From Isoetes taiwanensis (taxonomy: Eukaryota > Streptophyta > Lycopodiopsida > Isoetales > Isoetaceae): 64,000 bases of DNA. The position numbers and the translations under genes are program-made. Below, piece after piece: positions 30,971 through 43,611 of this stretch. The stretch is taken from NCBI GenBank assembly GCA_021234155.1, contig JAJEKV010000003.1:14368386-14432385 (forward strand), written 5' to 3'. Below the pieces are notes generated by a model. That model ran no database searches. It saw only the letters and a list, made by a program, of their open reading frames with translations, and was not told the DNA's origin. How positions within the stretch are numbered: the stretch's first letter is position 1; every line of letters starts with the position of its first letter.

Positions 30971-32819
30971 AAAAAGGGAGTTTGCGGAGTCAGATCGTGG
31001 TGATCTGAGGGACCGATTGGCCGTGGGGGTAATTTATATGAATATTTGACTTTGGAAGTCATTTATATTAACACTTGACCTTATTTGCAGGTTTGCTTAG
31101 TGATAAGCATTGGGGGAACTTTACGGACAAGCTGTCAAATATACCGATCCAAAAATTTGGATTTGGAATCTCAAATTGTTTCCTATGGACAGGCTAATGG
31201 GTAAACTTTGTAAGTTGAATTTCTTTGTTTGGAATAAAGAATGGATACTTTTATTGTGTGTACCCATGGTAGATTGGTGATTACGATTGCAACGTAATAG
31301 GCCGAAACATGGTACACTGATTGTGAATGCCTCTTGGTAGATCAGCAATTGTGCTGCAGTGCAATAGGCTTGAACAAGGGTGCATGATGTATATTTTTGA
31401 AGAGCAGCAATTGTGGTTGCAACACAATAGGCCTGACAAAAATTGCATCCGTGGATACAATTGTTTTGCAGAGATTAAAAGAAAAGAAATGCGGAGGTGC
31501 CAAAGAAATATGATACTATGGAAGTACAATAATGTATATAATTGTTTCTTGAGTTCGCAGGTTTGAGAAACTTTCAGGTTCATGTTGATTATTGTGGAAT
31601 AACCATCTTAAGAAGGGATGGACCAAATTGGAGCGTACTTGGACGATCGCGGATGATCTTTTTGAGAATGGATGGATTAATATGGAGCACGCACGGGTGA
31701 GTGGTCCACGGTGGCAAAAATTATGGAAAATATTATGTAAATGTTATTCCTAAGTCACCTAATAATATAAAGGGGCTGAGCTATAACATCAAAATCAAGG
31801 GAAACGTCTAACACAGTTATAAGAACTATTGATATTTATGGAAGGGGTTGAGGCACTATCATTGGGCTGATTATTAGTTGAGGGAGCAGCCCATAGATAA
31901 TATCCCATATGATAAGTCATGTAAAGGCAAGGAGCTATTTTGATATAAAAGGCAACTGCCTGCTAAAAAGGCTAAAGTCGTGGAGAGATCTATAAATAGA
32001 ACCTGAACTTTAGTTATAGACATCTCCGCAACCAGAGCTCCTATTAAATGACTTTTACTTCCTTGGAACCAGCTCGGAGTCTAGTTTCCGAATTGGGATG
32101 GCACATCTTGTAATCCATCCGTATGGGAGAGTAATGGCCGAAAATGTGACAAGGGGTCACAAATTACTGCTATAGCGGCATTACAAATTTGCAATTGCTT
32201 TCTGATATGTGGCTACTTGGAGTAGCGAGACTAGCCTGGAGGGCCAATATGCCAGATGCCAGAGCTTTCTATTTGCCAGAGCACTTGTGTTTTGCCATAA
32301 CCCAGTGGATCCGGCTGGGTGGTTAATGGTGCTGCCATATCAATTGTGTATGTATAAAGTTTTTTAATTCTAGTGTCTATTACTTTGTTGTGGTTTCTAT
32401 GTTCTTGTGCACAGATGTCCGCCTGCGCGCATACCTGGGGGTGCTGGCGCCTTGGCGCAGGGCTGGTGGATGGGTGAGGAGGCACCTCCGATGGGCGATT
32501 TCCCTGAGCGGTTTTTCTGAGCGCCGCCTTCCCTGCGTGTCTGGGCGATTGGCGTTGGGGGCGTCTGTTTTCCAGCACCCAGTTGTGAAGAGGTTACGGT
32601 TCGGAGTTGCTTGGTGAAGCTTTGCCTGCTGGAGGTATGAAGGTATGCTTGTTGCTTGTGCAACAACATGGATTTTTGGATTGGTGAGCAGCCATAGTCA
32701 TCCTGGCAACGGTTTTTTCCCAGGTGGTTTTTAATCCGGGTCATGATGGTTGTGTTCTAGCTCACGTTGTGCTTTGGTTTAAGGGCTTCGGCCCATGTTC
32801 TTGTTTGGACTTCGGTCCA
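30971..32819. other. No gene recognised; possible LTR remnant
   Basis: No coding motif. On the minus strand about 32.0-32.1 kb reads CCAATTCGGAAACTAGACT, followed by TTGCGGAGATGTC, similar in layout to the LTR at 20.75-20.86 kb (CCAATCTGGAAACTAGACT ... GCGGAGATATC). An old, related LTR is therefore possible, without visible ends. The GC-richer open frame at 32390-32617 is not recognisable. Confidence 0.4.
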
Positions 32820-32906
32820 GGACTTCGGTCCCTTATGTACTTGGTCCCATAACCCGATTGGGTTCCGTGGACGTTAAAAATTTTTCCTTCCTTCCTTCCT
32901 TCCTTT
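32820..32906 (+). mobile_element. LINE-B-like 3' end with TTCC tail
   Basis: GGTCCCATAACCCGATTGGG then GTGGACGTTAAAAA closely matches the 3' end of LINE-B copy 1 read in its own direction (GGTCCCATAGGCCGATTGG ... GTGGACGATAAAAAA). It is followed by about five TTCC repeats. This is the 3' end of a related LINE in plus orientation; the upstream coding part was not recognised. Confidence 0.6.
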
Positions 32907-34971
32907 TATTGCTTAATACATACAAATTTCTCAAGAGCGGAAGTATGCATTCCACATAATTTATATGAAATTACCAGTAAATGATTAAGATGAGTCACAT
33001 TCAAGAGATATGCAGATACATAATCCAAAACTCTCTGACATTGCACATTCCTTACAACTGGGAGCTACATTGAAATTGTAGCTATTGCTGAATATTTGCT
33101 TGGAAGATTTAAGTCTATTAGAGAAATTTTTGATAAGAAAATTTGTAAAGAATATGGGGACCTGTATCTAAATTTGTTCCAAAATTTCCTGCTTCTAATG
33201 TTGGTTTGTCAAAAAAATTGTATGTGATTGCACAAGACAAAATAATTTTGTGGTTGAATTTGCCTCATAAACACCAGCAAAATTAGCAGAGAACCCATGC
33301 AGTGGCTTTGTGGCTCTGTTTTGTTTCTTTTCAAATCAATTGGGGGACGGTTGACTGCTGGCCTTTTCTGAAAAACTCCAAGAAGATTTGAATGTAGCTG
33401 TGAGTTGGGACTCACCACCAAGATTCTTATTAGAAAGCTTTATTTATTTCAAACACCAGATTTCGTAGAGCAATACTGGGCTTTTTTTCGTCAAAATGGG
33501 TCTGTATCTTACTTACAAATACATCTATATGTAGAGCTTTATCCTTTTAAGATCGAAATGAATAGACCCACTAAAAGCTCTGCCGACACTTTGATGCCCT
33601 TGTAGTATTTCGCCGCCAAAATGCCTTAGAATGTCCCGCCACCAATCTAGAACCCTCTCAACCTCAGGATAAAGCTCGTTCCATACTATAAATCCTTAGG
33701 AGGTCTTGGCATTTAAAGATAGTATTTAGAATTATATCCTACATTAAGTAATTGTAAAGGATACCTATTGCATCTGCATTTCAGCGCTTCAAGGAGCCTG
33801 CCACAAAATTATGACAGAAGCAAAAACTCGACATATATAGATCTGTGTTTTGGATTAGCATTGACCATAGCTAGGTTTGAGGTTGCAAATATGCAGCGAT
33901 TGTTTTCAAAAGCGATGGCTTTTGAGTTACTGTCTGATTTGAGGAATCAAAAGAAGACTTGCGCACCCTTCCTCTTTTATTTCTTTGGGGGAAGAGTCTA
34001 GAACCTACGATAGGTTAGTTGTTACCTGAAAGATCACCCATACCATGTCTCTCTGCCCATCCGTCTATCTCCTATCCATGCACAAAAAGATACAACTAAC
34101 CACAATTGCTAGCCCTTTCTATTTTATATGCTGCCAAGGAAATTGTAAAATCTCCTAATCCTATATGAACTTTTAAGATGCTTCCAGAATCTACTGTAAC
34201 CTTCAGGAGAGCTCCATGAGTTTCCAAAGCCTGCTTTCAGCTTCGACACGCTTGAAACATCTCAAATCCATATGCAACTAATTGTCGCTCTTTGATATGC
34301 AGCTTGCTCTCTTATTTACACGTGTTAAACTCTAAAGTTAAATATGAACATTCCAAAAATACTTAGTTATTTATAAGCAAGAAGGGCAGGGCGAGAGAGT
34401 AGAAAGGTTTTAGCAGTTGAAAATTTATGCATCGAATTAGGGCATATAAGTTGTTGTGATTTGGTAAATAGTGTGCGCATTATTTGTTTATTGAATATAG
34501 ATATGAATATTGAGTTTTGCAATATTCATAGATATGTTTGTGGGAAGGGGGGCAGGTGCGAGGACGAAGAGAAGATTATGATTTAGTATCGGAGGTTGGT
34601 TGAGTATTTTAGAATGTTATATTTTGAATTGAGTTGCCTCAAAACTAGTCTATGTGCTTTCGGTGTAGCATTTGTATGACAAGCATGTAGCGAAGAATAC
34701 TAGAAATTAATTGGCGGAAGACTACCTCATTCTATATGTTATTGCATTTAAGATCATGAACTAAGATTTTCATCCAAATCATTATGTTTGGAAAGCGAGA
34801 AAGCTGAGCAGTCTTCAAGGAACAACATATCTGGAATGGAGGCTGAAGTATGGTTAGATGAAATGCGAGAATATGGGAACGCATACAGTACGAAGGATAT
34901 GGACAAGGGAAGAGTAGCAACAGGGGGGTGTAGCAAAAATATAGTGGAAGGGCTATGCTAAAGCCCATGGT
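32907..34971. other. No gene recognised
   Basis: AT-rich intergenic sequence. Short open frames have no recognisable motifs; no LTRs, TIRs or tandem arrays stood out. Confidence 0.5.
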
Positions 34972-35268
34972 TTGAGTAGGGATAGTTGTAGATTCTCAAA
35001 ATTCGTCAAGGCGTTCAAATGCCATTATGTCCCCATAGAGCATAAGTGCCATATGATGCATGCCTTCTATAGGTTGGAGCAGGGAAATAAGTCCGTGCAG
35101 AAATACATGGAAGAGTTCATGAGGCTAAGGTTGTATGTGCCGAAGCTCGGCGAAAGGCACGCCGTAGAAGGCTATATTGAAGGCCTTAACAAAAAAATCA
35201 GGAAGCTCGTCAGAGCAATCAACTTGCGGACAGTCTTGGAAGCAGAATCAAAGGTACTGAACCTATAA
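34972..35268 (+). pseudogene. Ty3 Gag fragment
   Basis: The stretch FVKAFKCHYVPIEHKCHMMH followed by LEQGNKSVQKYMEEFMRL matches the retrotransposon Gag core (F-x-Y-P---...F--L-QG--SV--Y---F--L). It is the start of a truncated Ty3 element whose other pieces follow to 36410. It gives a useful contrast with the histone-carrying element, where no such Gag is seen. Confidence 0.75.
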
Positions 35269-35469
35269 GGGATGGGACCTCAGGATAATGGGCAGAGGCC
35301 ATAATCCTACGATAAGGGTAAAGGCTCGGGAGCTTCAAAGGCAAACAATCCCACACCTGCCAAGAGCCCATATAATGCAAATTATATGAAGCAGTAGGAT
35401 AAAAAGCAAGTAAGCTTCAAAGACAAAGGCCAGACAGAAGTATCAGAAGTATCCAATTACTCCAAAGTA

Positions 35470-35673
35470 GTGAAGTCATTCTTGAATTTAATTCCGAAGG
35501 AAAAAAGGCAAGAATGCATAGAAAAACAACTATGCTTCAGGTGTTTCCATCGCAGGCACAGAACACACAACTGCCCCTTCGTAATGAACACGGGACTCAC
35601 AGAGTTAGAAGGATGGGAAAACTCCACCAGAGAACAACGACGACGACGAAGCCCGCGACTATATCCATGGTGA
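35470..35673 (+). pseudogene. Ty3 Gag zinc knuckle fragment
   Basis: CFRCFHRRHRTHNC is a clear CCHC knuckle (C-x2-C-x4-H-x4-C), the RNA-binding end of Gag. The frame is separated from the Gag core by stops. Confidence 0.75.
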
Positions 35674-35739
35674 TGTCATATTTTTACCGCAATTGACACA
35701 GAAAATGCTGAATGTCAGTATCAGGTGATATCCACCATT

Positions 35740-36410
35740 GGTAAAATAGTGGTCAAGTCTTTTATAATTCTCATAGATACGGGAAGCATACATAATGCTT
35801 TGCTGTGAATGGCATAAATTCTTAAATTGAAAACCCTCAAGTCAAAACTCGACCCATTGTTCTAGCGAGTGGAGCCATATACAACAAGCAAGAAGATGAA
35901 TTTCAACATAGACTTGCCAGGGATCAACATTGGAATGGGGACCGAAATAATGAACATAGAGAAATATGACCTCATCATAGGTATGGAATACCTCATTCCA
36001 GCAAAAGCAGTGATCGATTGCACAAACGAAAAATGCCTTAACGGCACCAAACGAAAAGATTATCGAGATAACAGGTAAAGAGGTCACCCCAATAATGCAG
36101 TGCATGTCTAGTAAGAAATTACTTAAATGCATTAAAAAAGAAAAAGTAGCATATATCTTTAAATTGGAACTCGCAGAGGAAGATTCACCCGAGGATAAGG
36201 AAAATAAAGCCTTGCACAATCTACCCAAACAAGTGGCCAAGCTGGTAAGGAGTTTCACGACTTATTCCCTGAATTTCCTCCTTAAAGAGAAGTAGAATAT
36301 GAGATAGTACTCGAGTTGGTACAAAACCCACTAGTAAGGCACCATACAGAATGACAGTCCATGAACTAACTGAGCTGAAGAAACAGTTGCAAGAGCTATG
36401 GTCAAGATGA
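35740..36410 (+). pseudogene. Ty3 protease and linker fragment, truncated before RT
   Basis: The active-site block LIDTGSIHNALL (about 35772) is followed by a stop, then MNFNIDLPGINIGMG and YDLIIGMEYL, closely matching the protease at 9.7-9.85 kb, then a linker ending [11 protein letters not shown] just before where the RT should start. Homology stops at about 36410. The two elements belong to the same or sister families. Confidence 0.75.
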
Positions 36411-37413
36411 AATATCTTTGCAATAAAAAGCCAAAACATGATACCACTTACAACCTGCCAGCTTTGCCATTTGTTTCTTAGTCTTCTATTCTACTGAATG
36501 AGAAAAAGGGTCATTTGGCATCCTTTGGGCTTCACACTCATTTTCATTTATGCATTTGAGGCTATTCTTCTTTTGCCAATGCCGCCCAAGAAGGGCCTCA
36601 ATTTTTCATTGTGCTACTAATGGAATCACGACCTGCTATATTAAACTGAAGCATGGCACTTGAAACAAATGGCTGATAAGAGGGAAGAAAAATAACTATG
36701 AAGCCAGATTTCCTTGCTGAGTGAAGCAAGTGTGTCAAATTGCTAATCATTCCTAATAAAAACTTTCAATCGTATTTTCAATCATCCAGATTTGCAGATA
36801 CAGAATCCATTGCGGCCCAAACATTCCAATTCTGTCTCATCGTCCTATCGTATACCAGTTGTCATAATTCATATTGGAGGCAGACAAAACATGATATGTG
36901 ATAAGAAATGACATTTCGAAAAACTGCATAAACAATCTCCAGTGCTTAAATTTGAGTGCAGTGGCTTGTGTAGCTTTTCCATTCAAAGTTTCAATATTCT
37001 GAAGAGCAATCATTAGAATTAAAAATACATTAGGGCGAGCTCAAGCTACTTAGGATGAGCACATTGGAATCCTAATTAACAAAGTTAACATAGTAATGAA
37101 ATGAGAAAACAGGAACGGAACAAATGCATGATGCACCTTCGCTTACCAATAGACAATGTAGTGAATAAAACTAAAGAAGAAGAAAATAGTAAAATATAAC
37201 CAATAAAGTACAATCTTCCTAGCTAAATAATTCATGCCTCAAATTACACACCAATTTGTCAAAAGAAACAATGAGACCAAAGTTTAGTCCCATATCTTGG
37301 ATAAAATAAAGTTCCCAAGCCACCACGCACAATTTACATAATTAGAATGAACAACTGCATTTAAAATCTTTAAAAAATATGGTTGACCATGAAGGCTCAA
37401 ATTGCCATCCTAA
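36411..37413. other. No gene recognised
   Basis: AT-rich, with no coding or repeat structure visible. Confidence 0.5.
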
Positions 37414-39166
37414 AAGAATAGAATAGAATATGATTTTATCGTCCACGGAGACCAACTGGCCTATGGGACCCAAGTACAAAGAGAGAGCAAAGAAAGCAGC
37501 GATACTACCGGGATTAAAAACCCCCACCAAGGGTTTTCGGGAAAAAACCTTAGTAGCAATAAGGATGCCGACATACCGCACGCTTATATACATAATCACA
37601 AGTACAAACCGAGGTTAATGTCTGGACGGGGGCATAATCGAGTCCGCGTATCCATTACCTCCCCGGAGGTACGATCCCAACAAGCCTACGTGCTTTCGCG
37701 CTCAAGAGCTCATGCAAGGCCTGATGGGGCACAACTAACCGAGCATACCGGAGCCCGATATGCTCGTGATGCGGACAAAGGCCCGGAGGGCGTGACTTTC
37801 ATCCTCAATGGCGCCCCGTTGACGGCATTGACGGACTCTGCCCTCACGCCGGCTCCCCGGTCCATCTCCCCGCTCAATGCGGGAGGTGGTGTGCACTGTC
37901 TTGAATGGAAGCAATCACCCCGCGCTTTTCATGGGTAGATGGGTGCACGTGTAGTGGTGTGGGCCCCTCGTGAGCATGGGATTAACCCCGCCGTCGATAA
38001 TTTGCCACCTTGACATGTGACAGGGGCCTCTGATCCCAAAGCTTGGCCATGAAGCAAGCATCCAAAATCTTTGCTTCAAAGGCCAAGCGTTCCTTCGGTG
38101 CATGCACCGGTCCACATCTGTATTGCTGCACATTCCATAGCGAAACCACTGGCTTGCTTGTCTTTCCAAAGAAGCTTTGAGTCGCTGCGGGGCACATCGC
38201 CACCGCCAAAGCAAGGTTGGGCAGCCGGGCTTCATCCATAGCCACCACCTTCGAAGTAAATAATGTGACGTTCCAAATAGCAGCCCTCTGTAATGGAAGG
38301 AAGCCCGTCTCGGAGCAAGATCGATATGGGACCGTGGATTTCACCCGGTGCCCGGCCAAGAAGGCCTTCAGTACACCGCTCTAGATCGTTCCAAGTGGTG
38401 AGGGATATCACCGCCCCCCACTTACGCCCCCATAGAGGAGGACCGGTTCAACCAAGGCCACGAACAAAGTGTGCCCGGTGACCCCATGCATACGACTCTC
38501 GCCTTCGACTATTGTTTTGCATTGCATACGGGGGCTTTCCGGCTGCGGTGACCCGTAACGATGGATGCATCCCAAAGGTGTGGTAGTAGAAAACTCAATG
38601 CCCAAATACTTATAAGATCGAGCCACCTCCACTACCCCTGGTAAGTGAATGAGGGAAGGCGTGGGTGCCGGATGATGGGACCAGCAGAAGACCCTTTGTC
38701 TTGGCCAAGTTAACTCTCATGTCGGTGAATTGGCGTAAAAGTGTCCAAAGCATCCGTGGCGTTGCATGTCCTCCGGGTATATGCGAGCAGGTCAACATCA
38801 TCGGCATATATGAGTTGCCGGATTATGTGGTGCATCAACCGAAGCCTCCCCCGTTCTCGCCTAGCCATTCTTCTAGCTGGTCAATGTACAAGCCGAAGAG
38901 CATCGGGGATAGAGGGCAGCCCCCTGGCGCGCACCCAATGCTACTAACAACGGGCTCCCCGAGCGATGTGAGGCTTACCGGAGCAAGCCTCGTATAGTCT
39001 GTATATAGCATTCTGCAAGTCAACGGGGGTCCCTAGCTGTCTCAATCTATCCCACAACTTATCCCGAGGCACTGTGTCAAAAGCCTTTGCGAAATCCACA
39101 AAGCAACAATACAGATTCTGGCGTCGATTCCGGCTATCCTCTATGAGTGTTCGCAGAGTGAAGATA
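37414..39166 (-). mobile_element. LINE-B copy 2, 5' truncated
   Basis: Minus-strand copy of the LINE-B group. Its 3' end (left) has a GAATA-type tail at 37414-37427 and the familiar GGGTCCCATAGGCC...GTGGACGATAAAAT. Coding remnants: CPLSPMLFGLYIDQL (about 38900), VARSYKYLGIEF, EPVLLYGG, and C-terminal pieces to 37915. RT homology stops at about 39166. It is more diverged and GC-richer than copy 1. Frameshifts throughout. Confidence 0.78.
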
Positions 39167-40751
39167 TGGTCAATAGTAAAGAATCCCTCTTGAAAACAAT
39201 GGACCGGACAACATCCTTGAGGAAAAAAACATCTAAAAATGCAAAGCCACTGGACATTGAGAAAACAATGATGGAGACCCCTATAAGGTCAACTTTGTAG
39301 TGTGCATAGTGAGTGGCGTTAGTGTGATTAATAAATGAGCATTGAAACATCGTGGGAGAAAGGCATTGCATTTACAAACAAAACACGAATCCAACAACTG
39401 ACTCCAAATACAAGGGTTTGAATATTCTCAACTGCCCTACTGCCGGAGAGAACACAACTCCAAATCCGGCCATATCTATCTCTAATGACAAAGAGGTAGT
39501 TGTGAAATTGCAAATAGATAAGCATGTACAATCTCACCTTCACAAAGTACAGTAAACACAGAGCCAATACCACTGTTTCTATTAGTTGTCAGGATTTTCC
39601 ATCTTCAGTTTTGGAAGATGCACCGTCCCTTTCTTTGTCTGAGCAAAATTTAAAAGCAACTTAAAATACGTAATACATATATGTCAAAGCACATTACCAG
39701 AAAGAAATTTTGACCATGAGCTAAGAAAAAAACTCTAAGAGTAGCTGCATGTACATGATCTCTATAATAAATGATGCTAGAAAGCCGAGTTCCTTCAACA
39801 TGGTAACATAAATAACCCACCACAACAGTTTACCAATCATGGCCATGAATGACATTGAAAGAAATATGTGGTGCAGACACAAAAACTTAAAGGGGAAACT
39901 CTTCTTTGTTCTTCAAATGTGCCAGGAGAGACCGTAAGTCATGTTTAACTGCATGAGCTTCATCTTCACTATCGATTGTATGCTACAATCTGTCCACCCA
40001 TTCACACTATTTTCTTGTCTGTCCACTTATCCCCAGAGAAAATTGGCGTTTTGATAAAATCCATCGCCATAATTGGCGCCTTGATAAAGTCCATCGCCAT
40101 AATTGGGGCCAAAACACCCTCGGCCACAAATTTCGCCCAAAAAACCTATAAAAGGCCCACGATTTGGTCTGTAAGATTAGGGCATCTAGAGCTTTATCTT
40201 TTGAATAAACAGGGGATATTCTCAGATCATCAGAAATGACAGAAAGATCACAAATAAGAAGCACCATGAAGGAATTAACATGCTCAAACCATTGCTATAG
40301 GCGGCTGAAAAAAACTTAGGAAAGGACGAATCTAGAATTTCTCTAGCACCCAAACAACAGAGATTAGCTGGACCATACCCGGATAGATCTTCGCCATAGC
40401 GCAACCAAGAAGTCCCATTTGAAAAAAAAAAAGAGGGGCCATCAGGAAAAAAAAAGGAATGATAGTGATTATTAAATGTGGCGCCACCTTTTGAGGGGGA
40501 TTTAATGATGATGTCTTTCTACTAACGGCCTAGATCAAAAGCCTCAAATAAGGGGCCAGCTTGAGGCATCACGAGGTGGCTCCACTTGAGCCACCCATCC
40601 AGCATTTTTGACGGACGAGATGAGTCTCTTATACAGCAGGGGGGTAGCTTGAGGTGCTTAAGTAATTGTGTGTATATATAACATATTTTTTATTTTTTAA
40701 TTTTTTTTTTGTTTTGCAGATACAGTTTTGAGTTTGCACATCGTATCAAAT
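39167..40751. other. No gene recognised; short tandem repeat
   Basis: No coding motifs. At about 40047-40110 a ~33-bp unit (CCATCGCCATAATTGGCGCC type) is repeated two to three times. The last ~250 bp may be LTR sequence, given the primer-site-like motif at 40752. Confidence 0.5.
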
Positions 40752-40762
40752 TGGTATCAGAG
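40752..40762 (+). other. Orphan primer-binding-site-like motif
   Basis: TGGTATCAGAG preceded by ATCAAAT, the layout expected just after an LTR end. Neither a second LTR nor gag/pol follows. It may be the remains of a 5' LTR plus PBS; the start of that LTR could not be placed. Confidence 0.45.
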
Positions 40763-41344
40763 TGAGGTTTTGGTTCTTCTAGAACCTGTGGATGAAGTTC
40801 ATATTCTTGCTAGAATTTTAATTAAGTAGAGAGCCGAGTTTTTGTTCGAAACTTGCAACACAAATATGACGCAACCAATTAATCTCTTGTTTGCATCATC
40901 CACATCAACACTTCCTATTTAATTACTTGTGTTAATGTATTACTTTGCTATAGAATATGGGAGCTGATTAAAAACTAAAACCCTCGTTTGTGTGGGTCTG
41001 TGGCATATCCTGGGTATATGCTGGAATATCTCGGGATATGCTGGTGACTGCTCAAAACCGATTGTCACCAGTAAACTGGCGGTCAGCTGCGTTCTGGATC
41101 GCCAACCGGGTAACTGGCAACTCCAATCCTGGGCAAAAAAATTTCCGTGGGATAAAATCCCTGGTTATTGTGGAGACATGCATTGCGACACTTCTGCAAC
41201 GTAATGCAAGCGGATAAAACAGCTTTCTTGAGTGGATGCAGGTACATTTTTATCTCTTTTCTTTTTCCTTCTTGAGCATTCAAGTATTTCTTTTGAATAA
41301 TTCAGCCAAATATGTGTTAGTGGATTGCAATAAATAAATTTTAC

Positions 41345-43340
41345 ACTTAACACGAGATGCTGCATACAAGCTTCTTCAGTCTTGTGATAAAAGTAAAGAT
41401 TTAGAGTATGGGAGGAAGGTGCAGTATATTTTGGTTAACAATGCTCTGGAGTCAGTGCCCGTTCTGGGTGACCACCTCATTCGTCCATTCTCTTATACTG
41501 GAAGCTTGTTTGAAGCAAACAGAGCATTTGATAAGATTTCAGAACCAAGTGCTCATTCATGGGCTGCAGTTCTTTCGCAAACTTGGACAATCTGAAACTT
41601 CCCTTCAATTGTATTATAAGATGTTGTCTATGGGCGTGAAAAGCGACAAATATATTTCCTGTGCTATCCTCAGGGCTTGTGCAGATAGCAAATCTCTTTT
41701 GCAAGGAAGAGTCATTCATCATGGGATGACTGAAAGTGGCATTGAACATGACAGTGCTCTGGGAAATTCTTTGATGGATATGTATGCTAAGTGTTGGAGT
41801 TTGGAAGAGGCATGTAACATTTTTTACAACATGCCAAATCAGGATGTGGTCTCATAGAATATAATGATTGCAGCAGCATGGAGAAGGTTCTCTAGCTCTT
41901 CATTGTTTTCATATGACCTTAAGGTCCAAAAAGGGCATGATTCAATACATTATTATTATTATTATTATATGATGCAGGAGAGATGCATACATGCAGATGA
42001 TGTTACCTTTCTGCCCCATGACCTTAAGGTCCAAAAAGGGCATGATTCAATACATTATTATTATTATTATATGATGCAGGAGAGATGCATACATGCAGAT
42101 GATGTTACCTTTCTGAGCACCTTGAAAGCGTGTTCTAACATAGGATCATTGGAGCATAGAAGGACCATGCATGAAGAGATTATGAACCGTGGACTGCAAT
42201 TAGTTGCTTCTGTGAGCAGCTCCCTTATTGATATGTATGCCAAATGTTGCAGTCCAGAAGAGTCATGCAATGTCTTTGAACATTCGCAAGATCGAGATGT
42301 TGTGTCGTGGAATGCAATGGTTGGAGCATATGTCCAAAATGGTGATGGTCTTCCAGCTCTAGAATGCTTTGAGAAGATGGAACAGGAAGGCGTGAAACAA
42401 AATGAAGTTACCTTTTTGAATGTCCTAAAAGCTTGCACTAGTATAGCTTTAATAGGAGAGGGCAGGCTTATCCATGTCAAGTTAATTAAAAGCAAACTCC
42501 TGCCAAGTTCTCCTCTGGGCATTGCTCTAGTAGATATGTATGGTAAACGTGGAAGTTTGGAGAGGCATGCCAAGTATTTTACATGTTATTTAATAAAAAT
42601 GTAGTTTCATGGAACGCAATGATTGCAGGATATGCACTGCATGGAGAATATTCCTCGGCCCTAGAATGCATGGAAAGGATGAGGCTGGATATGGAAGGTA
42701 TCGAGCCAAACATAGTGTCATGGGGTGCAGTAATTGCAGCACATGCTCAACATGGAGGGGTGTTTAGCTTTAGAATGTTTCGATAAAATGCAAGCGACAG
42801 GCTTGAAGCCAAATGAAATTATAATTGCTAGTGTCCTGAAGGCATGTGCAGAGGTAGGGGCAGTAGACCAAGGTAAGTTCATACATAATGAAATTGTTAA
42901 AGGTGGCCTGCAATTAGATGTTGCTGTGGGGAGCAGTTTGGTTGATATGTATGTAAAATTTGATTGCCTAGAAGAAGCATGCAATGTCTTTGAAAGATTG
43001 CCAAGTCGTAATGTCATATCATGGAATGTGATTATAGCAGGATATGCTTAGCACGAAAAGTATGTTCAAGCAATAGAATGTTTCGAGAAGCTGCAAAATA
43101 AGGATATACATCCAGAGATAAGAAGCCTAGAGAAGGCAAGTAAACTTTTTAAGCAGTACCCCATTCGGGATGTGGTGTTTTGGAATGCAATGGTTACAGC
43201 ATATGCCCAGCATGGCGAAGGTGCTCTTTTTCTAGAATGCTTTCAAAGAATGCAACAGGTAGGCGTAAAGCCAGATGAATCATCATTTACTAGTATTCTG
43301 ATTGCCTGCAGCCATGCAGGCTTACTGGATGATGGTCATT
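41345..43340 (+). pseudogene. PPR protein (PLS-type repeats), broken
   Basis: At least ten degenerate pentatricopeptide repeats are visible. Examples are NSLMDMYAKCWSLEEACNIF, VVSWNAMVGAYVQNGDGLPA, GVKQNEVTFLNVLKACTSI and GVKPDESSFTSILIACSHAG. The alternation of 'MYAKCG' and 'VSWN' blocks is that of plant PLS-class PPR proteins, which usually bind organelle RNA. Frames are broken by a TAG at 41855 in the VSW position (TGG to TAG), a frameshift near 42590 and others near 42770 and 43050. No start with a transit peptide and no E/DYW end is seen here; a further PPR piece lies at 44.35 kb. Confidence 0.85.
41915..42124 (+). repeat. In-frame 105-bp tandem duplication with ATT microsatellite in the PPR gene
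   Basis: GACCTTAAGGTCCAAAAAGG begins at 41915 and again at 42020, a 105-bp period (35 codons, the length of one PPR). Both copies contain an ATT run, one repeat longer in the first. The duplication keeps the frame open and duplicates QERCIHADDVTFL. Confidence 0.88.
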
Positions 43341-43611
43341 GGCATTTACCAATTCTGCAACTGGAGCTTCTCCTTTCAGAAAAATATATGGGTTTGATGT
43401 TTGCTTCATTCCCATCAGGTTCTTCAAACAACATTAAGACTGATGATTTGTTTTCCACTGTATGAGTGCTATTTTGCAAGACCAAGCTGCGAGTTTAAAG
43501 AAATGGAAGAATTGTATTTTTTTTTCACTATAAGTGTTATTTCATCTTTTCTTTCTTATTCATCTTGGATATCAAAAATCTTGAGCTGACTGCTATTTGT
43601 GTTCTAGGATT

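Noticed and set aside
32390-32617. GC-rich open frame, possible gene
   Set aside because: No recognisable motif, no conservation evidence, low-complexity Arg/Leu content; may be LINE 5' sequence.
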